Shown: positions 1-5,165 of the stretch, piece by piece
How positions within the stretch are numbered: position 1 is the stretch's first letter
Layout: every line of letters begins with the position of its first letter
Assembly: GCA_012517025.1 (NCBI GenBank)
Contig: JAAYVT010000201.1
Location: 1-5,165 of the forward strand
Reading direction: 5' to 3'
Source: Phyllobacteriaceae bacterium
GTDB lineage: Bacteria > Pseudomonadota > Alphaproteobacteria > Rhizobiales > Ancalomicrobiaceae
DNA length: 5,165 nt
The notes under the pieces: generated by a model
Databases searched by the model: none
What the model saw: only the letters and a program-made list of their open reading frames with translations
What the model was told of the DNA's origin: nothing
Translations under genes and position numbers: made by a program

Positions 1-432
1 CGCTCTGCCGATCACCAGTCGCCGTTGCATTCCTCCCGAGAGCGACGAGATCGGCATGTTCGCTCGATCACGAAGGCCGAGGCGATCGAGCATCGCCCGG
101 ACGGTCTCCCGCGCATCGGGAAGCCGGTGCAGGCGAGCATGGAACATCAGATTGGATTGAACGGAGAGATCACGATCGAGGTTGTTTTCCTGAAAGACGA
201 CGCCGATCTGACGCTTCACACCCGTCGGGTCGGCGATCGTGTCGCAACCACCGACGACGCACGATCCGGCATCGGGCCGCAACAGAGTGGCGATCATCCG
301 GACCAGCGTGGTCTTGCCCGCACCGTTCTCACCGAGGAGCCCCAACATCGACCCTCGCGGGATATGCAAGGACACATCCGAGACGGCCACCCTGGTTCCG
401 AAGCGCCGCGTCAATCGCTCGATTCGGATCAT
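1..432 (-). CDS. ABC-2/DrrA-type ABC transporter ATP-binding protein, N-terminal 144 residues (3' end outside window)
   Basis: This is the ATPase subunit of an ABC transporter, cut by the left edge. The frame stays open for 144 codons from the ATG at 432. Visible motifs: Walker A GENGAGKT at residues 34-41, a Q-loop within GVVFQENNLDRD (77-88), then SNLMFHARLHRLP (93-105), and the signature LSGGMQRRL (131-139). Walker B and the H-loop lie off the window. The wording around the Q-loop and signature is typical of DrrA/NodI/CcmA-like ATPases that drive ABC-2 exporters, not of FecE-type import ATPases such as its neighbour. The start is well supported: it overlaps the preceding stop as ATGA and has GGGAGG five bases upstream. 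Translational coupling to the importer is therefore likely. An ABC-2 membrane protein is expected next, beyond the left edge (inference). Substrate and direction of transport are unknown. Confidence 0.93.
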   Translation of the reverse strand, partial: MIRIERLTRRFGTRVAVSDVSLHIPRGSMLGLLGENGAGKTTLVRMIATLLRPDAGSCVVGGCDTIADPTGVKRQIGVVFQENNLDRDLSVQSNLMFHARLHRLPDARETVRAMLDRLGLRDRANMPISSLSGGMQRRLVIGRA

Positions 433-1202
433 CGGCGCCTCCCGGGAACCACGACCCGGCGGCCATCCGCCTCGACGACAGATGCCGAGATACCGTAGAC
501 GTCGGCGAGCGACGCAGAAGTCACGGCACTCTCGGGCGTTCCATCGGCTGCGATATGTCCATCGGACAGCATCAGAACGCGTTCCGCGTACATCAGCGCG
601 AGGTTGGGATCGTGCAGGCTCATGAGTACCGTCAGGCGCCGAACTCCGGCGAGATCGGAGATCTTCTCGAGCACGGCCAGCTGGTTGCGAATGTCGAGAT
701 GTGACGTCGGTTCGTCGAGAAGAAGCACGGGCGATTCCTGCGCCAGCGCGCGTGCCACCAGCACGAGCTGCCGCTCTCCTCCGGAAATCCGCGTGTAGTC
801 ACGTTTCGCCAAGCGGGAGATACCGATCGTTTCCAGCGCGGCATCCGCGATGTCGCGATCGACCGCGCCCGGCGTTCCGAAGTCGCCGACGTGGGGAGCC
901 CGTCCCATCAGGACGACGTCGGCGACGGAGAACGCGAACGGCGGAACGTGATCCTGGGGAACGATCGCCACGCGGCGCGCGCGTTCGCGGTGGGAGAGTG
1001 ACGACACGTCGTCCCCCCCCACGAAGACACGCCCGCCGCTCGGCCTCCAATGTCCGGCAATGCAATTGAACAGCGTCGACTTGCCCACCCCGTTCGGCCC
1101 GAGCAATGCCGCCACTTCGCCGCTCTCCAACGAAAAGTGAATGTCGTCGAGAACGAGCGCCCCCCCGGGGTGGCCGAACCTGAGCCGATCGACACGGATC
1201 AT
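429..1202 (-). CDS. FecE/BtuD-type ABC importer ATP-binding protein
   Basis: This 257-residue ATPase powers the adjacent FecCD-type permease at the cytoplasmic face of the inner membrane. Its motifs are complete: Walker A GPNGVGKS (35-42), Q-loop glutamine in IVPQD (Q83), signature ISGGERQ (139-145), Walker B VLLLDEP (159-165), D-loop SHLD (167-170) and H-loop histidine in MSLHD (H197). Length and motif wording match the FecE/HmuV/BtuD family of iron-chelate and cobalamin importers. The ATG at 1202 overlaps the permease stop as ATGA and is preceded by GGGGTGGG. The same frame stays open far upstream across the permease gene, but that extension is Arg/Gly-rich shadow sequence and not part of this protein. 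The coding strand carries runs of eight and seven G near the Walker A region. The ATPase class is certain; the transported substrate is not known. Confidence 0.97.
   Translation of the reverse strand: MIRVDRLRFGHPGGALVLDDIHFSLESGEVAALLGPNGVGKSTLFNCIAGHWRPSGGRVFVGGDDVSSLSHRERARRVAIVPQDHVPPFAFSVADVVLMGRAPHVGDFGTPGAVDRDIADAALETIGISRLAKRDYTRISGGERQLVLVARALAQESPVLLLDEPTSHLDIRNQLAVLEKISDLAGVRRLTVLMSLHDPNLALMYAERVLMLSDGHIAADGTPESAVTSASLADVYGISASVVEADGRRVVVPGRRR
438..443 (-). promoter_or_regulatory. Shine-Dalgarno site of the second ATPase gene
   Basis: GGGAGG on the minus strand lies five bases before the ATG at 432, inside the end of the preceding ATPase gene. It fixes the start of the second ATPase and shows that its ribosome site is stronger than that of the first ATPase (GGGGTGGG, four bases before the ATG at 1202). 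Confidence 0.7.
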
Positions 1203-2170
1203 GGTGCCCACCCCGCGCGTCGACGCATCAACAGCATGAAGAACGGCGCCCCCATCAGCGCGGTCACCACTCCGACCGGAACCTCCCAGGACGCGATCGA
1301 TCTGGCCATCGTGTCCGCGACGACCAGAAACGTTGCCCCCCCTGCCAGGCTCAATGGAAAGAGACGACGATTGTCCGGGCCGAATCCCAAGCGGATCAGG
1401 TGAGGAACCATCAGCCCCACCCACCCGACGATGCCGCAGACCGAAACCGCCGTCGCCGCAGCCAGAGTCGTCCCGGCGACGAGGACGAGGCGAAGCCGGC
1501 GAACATCGACCCCGAGGCTCTCCGCCTCCCGATCGCCGAGCGTCAGGAGGTTCAGCCTCCAGCGCAAGAACATCACCGGTCCCAGGCCGACGACCGCTCC
1601 GCCGAGTGCCACAGCCACGTGGTGCCAGTCCGCGAGCGAGAAGCTGCCCATCAGCCAGAATACGATGCTCTGCAGACGCTGCGGGTCCAAGACCACCTTG
1701 ATGAGAGAGACCAGGGCGGTAAACAGAGCCGAAATCACGACACCGGCCAGAACCAGCGTCAGTCTGGTGTCGCCGTGGGTCTGCCCCGCCACGCCCCAGG
1801 ACAGCACCACCGCCACCGCTCCGAATACGAAGGCCAGGAGAGGCAACGGAATCTGCGGCAGGAAGCCGATGCCGAGTGCGCATCCGAGCGCGGCGCCCGC
1901 GGAAATTCCCAGCAGGAAGGGGTCGACCAGTGGGTTGCGAAAGACGGCTTGCAACGTCGCTCCGGAGCCGGCCAGGGCAGCGCCGACGATCGCCGCCAGG
2001 AGTATGCGCGGGAGCCGAATGTCCCACACGATCGCGGCCTCGGGCACGCCCCTGCCGTGAAAAAGCAAGTCGAAAACCTTCGTGGGCGCGATGCCGTAGG
2101 CGCCGACGAACAGGGCGCAGGCGCCCGCCAGAACGGGTGAAGCCAGGACGAGCAGCATTCTAGGGGTCAA
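1199..2170 (-). CDS. FecCD/BtuC-family ABC transporter permease
   Basis: This is the polytopic inner-membrane subunit that moves the chelate from the periplasmic binding protein into the cytoplasm, working as a dimer in known family members. With a start at 2170 it has 323 residues, close to E. coli BtuC (326). Family motifs: RLPR (52-55), GATLQAVFRNPLVDPFLLG (70-88), FWLMGSFS (171-178), LTLGDREAESLG (209-220, corresponding to the loop that contacts the ATPase) and VGWVGLMVPHLIRL near 248-261. Many hydrophobic stretches fit the usual ten membrane helices. The start is uncertain. TTG 2170 has AGGTGG six bases upstream and keeps a short basic N-terminus. ATG 2158 lies one base after the binding-protein stop but has no clear ribosome site and loses the basic residues. 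ATG 2248 gives 349 residues with an 89-base overlap and no ribosome site. The 3' end overlaps the ATPase start by four bases. Confidence 0.95.
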   Translation of the reverse strand: MTPRMLLVLASPVLAGACALFVGAYGIAPTKVFDLLFHGRGVPEAAIVWDIRLPRILLAAIVGAALAGSGATLQAVFRNPLVDPFLLGISAGAALGCALGIGFLPQIPLPLLAFVFGAVAVVLSWGVAGQTHGDTRLTLVLAGVVISALFTALVSLIKVVLDPQRLQSIVFWLMGSFSLADWHHVAVALGGAVVGLGPVMFLRWRLNLLTLGDREAESLGVDVRRLRLVLVAGTTLAAATAVSVCGIVGWVGLMVPHLIRLGFGPDNRRLFPLSLAGGATFLVVADTMARSIASWEVPVGVVTALMGAPFFMLLMRRRAGWAP

Positions 2171-3164
2171 GCGGAGCCACCTGCGAATAGGAGATGCCGT
2201 AGACGTCTCGGAAGAAGTGATCGATCGCCGAAGCGACCTCCGCGTCATCGAACATCGCCGGATAGGCTTTCGATGCCATCCAGAGGATCATCGGCGCGAG
2301 GCGCGGGGACCAACTGGACCATCGCGGGGTCTTCCAGATCGCGCCGTCGCGCACCGCCGGCAGGGAGCGCCACTGGACCGCCTCGAGAATGTCTCTCACC
2401 TCGAAACGCGCTGATCCACAGATGAAGACGACGTCGGGTTTCCACGCGAGAATGCGTTCGGCCGAGACTTCGACCCACGGCCGATCCTCCGACGCGGCGG
2501 CGTTGCGCATGCCGGCGATCTCGAGCGCACGCGCGGCGACGGACCGGCGTGCACCCACCACCGTCGGCTTGCCCATCATCCAGAGCCCGACGCGTCGCTC
2601 GTGGTCCGGAATACGGCGTGTGCGCTCAGATACACCGTCGATGATCGTCTTCATCGCAGCGATCGTTCGGTCGGCTCGCTCGCTGGCGCCGAAGAGAACC
2701 CCTTCGATCCTGAGCGTCTCCTCGAGATCCTCGACCGACTGGGGGTCGAGCAGCACGACCGGAATGCCCTTCGCCTCCAGGAAGGTGATGGCTTGGGAAG
2801 ACAGCCCCCAACCGATGATCACATCCGGGTGAAGCGTCAGAAGATATTCGACATTCATGTCGGCCATGCCACCGACGTCGGCGATCCGCTCCCGCAGGCC
2901 CGGTTGCGTCGCCCGCAGAAGATCGTTCTCGAACGCGTGACGGCTCAGTCCGACGACACGGTCCCAAGCCCCCAGAGCCGGCAAGAGTTCGTAGGTCTCG
3001 AACAGGACCGCACGCTCGACCGGCGCCTTCAGAGTGATCGAGCGGCCACTCTTGTCCGTGAACGTGACGCTTTCTGCCGAGGCAGGCCCGATCAAGACAA
3101 ACAGCATCGTCGAGATCACGACCGCGGCCCGGACAAGGGCATGAAGGTCCAACCGATCGTACAT
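2160..3164 (-). CDS. Periplasmic substrate-binding protein of a FecB/BtuF-type ABC importer
   Basis: This 334-residue protein probably carries the ligand from the outer-membrane receptor to the permease in the periplasm. It begins with a Sec-type signal peptide: hydrophobic core about residues 13-27 and likely cleavage after PASA (27-30). No lipobox cysteine is present, so it should be soluble. The mature protein opens with VTFTDKSGRSITLKAPVERA, the usual start of periplasmic binding proteins of the iron-chelate/cobalamin class (PF01497, COG0614). Two further family-typical stretches are LLTLHPDVIIGWG and ILAWKPDVVFICG, one in each lobe. The ATG at 3164 is chosen because GGAGGG lies just upstream and the signal peptide starts there; the frame runs up to 3242, but that extension is an unlikely non-secretory leader crossing the hairpin region. 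Gene order supports partnership with the receptor before it and the permease after it. Ligand not determined. Confidence 0.96.
   Translation of the reverse strand: MYDRLDLHALVRAAVVISTMLFVLIGPASAESVTFTDKSGRSITLKAPVERAVLFETYELLPALGAWDRVVGLSRHAFENDLLRATQPGLRERIADVGGMADMNVEYLLTLHPDVIIGWGLSSQAITFLEAKGIPVVLLDPQSVEDLEETLRIEGVLFGASERADRTIAAMKTIIDGVSERTRRIPDHERRVGLWMMGKPTVVGARRSVAARALEIAGMRNAAASEDRPWVEVSAERILAWKPDVVFICGSARFEVRDILEAVQWRSLPAVRDGAIWKTPRWSSWSPRLAPMILWMASKAYPAMFDDAEVASAIDHFFRDVYGISYSQVAPLDP
2177..2182 (-). promoter_or_regulatory. Probable Shine-Dalgarno site pointing to a TTG start for the permease
   Basis: AGGTGG on the minus strand ends six bases before a TTG at 2170. The same motif is 18 bases from ATG 2158, too far for normal use, and ATG 2248 has no comparable site. 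It is the best sequence clue to the permease start, but it lies within binding-protein coding sequence and could be coincidental. Confidence 0.4.
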
Positions 3165-3167
3165 CGT

Positions 3168-3173
3168 CCCTCC
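3168..3173 (-). promoter_or_regulatory. Strong Shine-Dalgarno site of the binding-protein gene
   Basis: GGAGGG on the minus strand, three bases before ATG 3164, within CCGGAGGG (3175-3168). It decides the start of the binding protein. The stretch is complementary to the loop of the hairpin at 3191-3222, so its access may be controlled. Confidence 0.7.
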
Positions 3174-3190
3174 GGCGATCGCGATGCTCG

Positions 3191-3222
3191 CGCCGATCGT
3201 TCCCCGGAGAGGACGATCGGCG
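3191..3222 (-). promoter_or_regulatory. Perfect 10-bp hairpin upstream of the binding-protein gene, with a loop complementary to its ribosome site
   Basis: The arms CGCCGATCGT and ACGATCGGCG pair perfectly around a 12-base loop. On the transcript the loop contains CCUCUCCGG (3212-3204), which can form eight consecutive pairs, one a G-U wobble, with the Shine-Dalgarno stretch CCGGAGGG (3175-3168). About 15 bases separate stem and ribosome site, so an H-type pseudoknot is sterically plausible. No U-tract follows, so it is not a canonical terminator. It could also be a DNA dyad bound by a regulator. The inverted repeat is certain; the function is inferred. Confidence 0.5.
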
Positions 3223-3238
3223 TGAACGGCTCGCAGAG

Positions 3239-3277
3239 GCACGAGACGTTATGGCGAGCGCTCGCCCCGTCTCGTGC
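3239..3277 (-). repeat. Long inverted repeat/hairpin just after the receptor stop codon
   Basis: Perfect 10-bp arms GCACGAGACG and CGTCTCGTGC enclose a 14-base palindrome, GGCGAGCGCTCGCC (3253-3266), with one unpaired base on one side and four on the other. It begins six bases after the receptor stop. There is no U-tract after it on either strand, so it does not look like a canonical intrinsic terminator. Its position fits a stem that stabilises or processes the receptor mRNA, or partly attenuates read-through so that receptor and transporter are made in different amounts. Structure seen; role inferred. Confidence 0.6.
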
Positions 3278-3283
3278 TGCCCA

Positions 3284-5164
3284 TCAGAAGCGGTAGGAGA
3301 GTTCGGTCCAGACCGTCCGTCCCGGCTGGAGATAGAACTCGTAATATTTGCGATCCGTCAGGTTCTTGCCCGTGAGACTGATGTTCAGACCCGTGTCCTT
3401 GATCGCGTAACTGACCTTCGCATCGACGACGAAATAGGGGTCGTAGGTACCGAAGGCACCCGTTGCGACATCCCGGTTCTGATCGTCGGAGTAGACCTTC
3501 GAGACATATCGACCGTTGACCGTCGCCGAAAACGGCCCGTCGGCGTAGGTGGCTCCCACGTTGGCCATCAAGTCGGGCGTCATCGGAAGCTTCTTCCCGA
3601 CATTGGCCGGAACCGCCGCATTCTCGGTCATGCGCGAGTCGTTGCGGGTCACGTTTCCGTAGATCGTCCAGTGATCCAGGAGCTTCTGTTCGATCCCCGC
3701 CTCGATGCCGCGAACCACGGCCGCGCCCGCGTTCGTTCGACGAGTTTCGCTCGCCGAGACGACGCGATTGTAGATGAAGTCGGTCAGGTAGTTCTCGTAA
3801 TAGGTCACCCGCAGCTTCGTCCCGCTCGACGGGATCCGCCATTCGCCGCCGATCTCCCAGGACGTCACTTTCTCCGGCTTCAGATCCGGGGCGGCATCGG
3901 TGAAGCTCGTCAGTGTCGTCTGGGAACGTGAATACATCTGGAGGAGGTCCGGCGTCCGGAACGCTTGCCCGACCGAAGCCCTCAAGGTCAGATCGTCGAT
4001 CGGAAGATAGACGAGAGACGCCTTCGGTGTGACCGAATAGGCTTCGCGTTGTGCATAGTTGGTCGCGAACGTCGGGAGTGTCGATTGGACGGCCGTCGCC
4101 TTCTGCCAAGTCGATCCTGCCGTCGTCCAGTCGTCGAACCGCATCCCGAGATACAGCGTGAGCCGATCGGTCAGATCCGACTTGTTCTGGGCGAAGACCG
4201 AATAGGTGTTTGCCCAGCCCTCGGTGTGATAGCTGATGGCCCCCGTCCCGCTGCCGACGTCCTTGAAGTTGGCGAGATCTTCGACGTTGCGATCGAACCA
4301 GTCGCGTTGAGCCTGCAGCCCGAGCGTGAACGTGTTCCAGGTGTTCCACGCACGCTCGGCCTGAAGGGTCGCCGACAGGCGATTGGAGGGGCCGGGCGTG
4401 TTGGTCCCGCCGCCCGCGAAGACCATCCCGCCGGCGGTCGGCGTCAGAGTCGAAAGGCGGGTCGGCGACGTGAACCAGGCGTCGGTATGGGTGTAGCTCA
4501 GATCGGCCTTCACCTTGACGTCGCCGACGAGGGTCTCGCCACGCACGAAGGTTTGCGTCTGAGATTCACCGCCGGGAACGAAGTTGAGGAACGGGTTCGT
4601 TCCCGAGTTGAGATTGGTGTATCGCGTGGTTCCGTTGTCGTTGAAGCGGATCCAACCGTTGTAGACTGGATTGCCGGCTGCATCGACGAGAGCACTGTTG
4701 GGATCGCTGTAGCCGTTGTAACTCTCAGCGTAACGCACACCTGCCGAAACGCGCGTGTCGTCGGAGATGTCGTAGTAGACACGCATTCCCAGATTGCCGG
4801 ACCACCAGGGGCGAACACCCTTGTCTCCGAGCAGGAACGCCGTTCCACCCGTGGACGTCGGAATCTTGGTGACCCCCGTGACGGGCGTGACGGTCACGCC
4901 GCCTCCTGGGGCCGTAGTCTGTGACGTCGACGTGCTCGCTCCTTCGTCTGCGAACCCGGATGATCTCGCGAAGGTACCGTCGAGCGCTATGCCGAGACCG
5001 TTGTCGAAGCGATCGCGGTAGGAAATGCTCGCGCGCTGCGATGCAGCACTCCCCGCGCCATATCCGATCGATGCCGACAATTCCCGTTTCGTCGGCGCCT
5101 TGGTGATCAGATTCACGACGCCGCCCAAGGCCTGTGAACCGTAGAGCGCCGAGTAGGGACCGGG
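3284..5164 (-). CDS. TonB-dependent outer-membrane receptor, N-terminus outside window
   Basis: This receptor imports a ligand across the outer membrane using TonB/ExbBD energy. The visible 626 residues start inside the plug domain with GPYSALYGSQALGGVVNLIT, the classic end of the plug, followed by a full 22-strand-type barrel. Near the middle are FRTPDL and then APDLKPEKVTSWEIGGEW, the FRAP/NPNL-like pair found in many receptors. The protein ends in WTELSYRF, whose C-terminal Phe is the usual barrel-assembly signal. Roughly 130-150 residues (signal peptide, TonB box, plug) are probably missing past the right edge, so an internal TTG at 5128 is not the start. A Ser/Thr/Gly-rich stretch around residues 75-110 is probably an exposed loop. 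No histidine lies between FRTP and PDLKPE, unlike HemR-type haem receptors. It leads the operon, and siderophore, cobalamin or another metal chelate are all possible ligands. Confidence 0.97.
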   Translation of the reverse strand, partial: PGPYSALYGSQALGGVVNLITKAPTKRELSASIGYGAGSAASQRASISYRDRFDNGLGIALDGTFARSSGFADEGASTSTSQTTAPGGGVTVTPVTGVTKIPTSTGGTAFLLGDKGVRPWWSGNLGMRVYYDISDDTRVSAGVRYAESYNGYSDPNSALVDAAGNPVYNGWIRFNDNGTTRYTNLNSGTNPFLNFVPGGESQTQTFVRGETLVGDVKVKADLSYTHTDAWFTSPTRLSTLTPTAGGMVFAGGGTNTPGPSNRLSATLQAERAWNTWNTFTLGLQAQRDWFDRNVEDLANFKDVGSGTGAISYHTEGWANTYSVFAQNKSDLTDRLTLYLGMRFDDWTTAGSTWQKATAVQSTLPTFATNYAQREAYSVTPKASLVYLPIDDLTLRASVGQAFRTPDLLQMYSRSQTTLTSFTDAAPDLKPEKVTSWEIGGEWRIPSSGTKLRVTYYENYLTDFIYNRVVSASETRRTNAGAAVVRGIEAGIEQKLLDHWTIYGNVTRNDSRMTENAAVPANVGKKLPMTPDLMANVGATYADGPFSATVNGRYVSKVYSDDQNRDVATGAFGTYDPYFVVDAKVSYAIKDTGLNISLTGKNLTDRKYYEFYLQPGRTVWTELSYRF

Positions 5165-5165
5165 A

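Noticed and set aside
429..2027. Single 532-residue minus-strand protein containing the ATPase with a long N-terminal extension
   Set aside because: The extra 275 residues are Arg/Gly-rich shadow of the permease gene in another frame. The ATPase family starts at the ATG at 1202, which has a ribosome site and an ATGA overlap.
1400..2140. 246-residue plus-strand open frame opposite the permease
   Set aside because: Composition is Arg/Gln/Asp/Glu-rich, the antisense image of hydrophobic helices; no family resemblance.
3175..3182. HIP1 octamer as a sign of cyanobacterial origin
   Set aside because: It occurs only once in 5 kb, far below the density in HIP1-rich cyanobacteria; the CGATCG excess is a broader pattern.
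3165..3242. Longer binding-protein N-terminus starting at 3242
   Set aside because: It would put 26 extra residues before a clear signal peptide and cross the hairpin region, while ATG 3164 has a strong ribosome site.
3191..3277. Intrinsic terminator between receptor and binding-protein genes
   Set aside because: Both stems are strong but neither is followed by a T-tract on either strand.
3165..3283. Cobalamin riboswitch in the intergenic gap
   Set aside because: The gap is too short for the full element and no B12-box-like sequence was seen.
3249..4349. 366-residue minus-strand open frame inside the receptor gene
   Set aside because: It has biased, low-complexity Arg/Ser/Gly composition with no recognisable motif, and lies in a shifted frame of an intact barrel coding sequence.
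3965..4924. 319-residue plus-strand open frame antisense to the receptor
   Set aside because: A GC-rich antisense shadow with no domain and Arg-rich sequence, as expected opposite a real gene of this composition.

Overview
The window is a GC-rich piece of a Gram-negative genome. A TonB-dependent outer-membrane receptor can only come from a diderm. The base composition (roughly 60% GC by eye), the codon use and the frequent CGATCG hexamers fit Pseudomonadota, perhaps Alphaproteobacteria, but I cannot name a genus. Every supported gene is on the minus strand, so the operon reads from right to left, and the window cuts it at both ends.

In transcription order: (1) 5164-3284, a TonB-dependent receptor lacking its N-terminus (signal peptide, TonB box, most of the plug), with its plug/barrel junction and whole barrel present. 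(2) 3283-3165, a 119-bp gap, the only non-coding stretch, holding two perfect 10-bp inverted repeats and a strong Shine-Dalgarno site. (3) 3164-2160, a secreted periplasmic substrate-binding protein. (4) about 2170-1199, a FecCD/BtuC-type inner-membrane permease. (5) 1202-429, its FecE/BtuD-type ATPase. (6) 432 to the left edge, the first 144 residues of a second ATPase of a different class, resembling DrrA/NodI-type ABC-2 exporters.

Genes 1-5 form a complete uptake route: outer-membrane receptor, periplasmic carrier, permease and ATPase. This arrangement is used for ferric siderophores, haem, cobalamin and related metal chelates. The substrate cannot be read from the sequence. The receptor lacks a histidine between its FRTP and PDLKPE motifs, which argues against a classical HemR-type haem receptor.

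Two points stand out. First, an exporter-class ATPase is joined to the importer by a 4-base ATGA overlap, so import and an ABC-2-type system are probably made together; its membrane partner should lie beyond the left edge. Second, the hairpin loop upstream of the binding-protein gene is complementary to that gene's Shine-Dalgarno sequence, which suggests a pseudoknot controlling its translation. No RNA genes, mobile elements, CRISPR arrays or canonical terminators were found.
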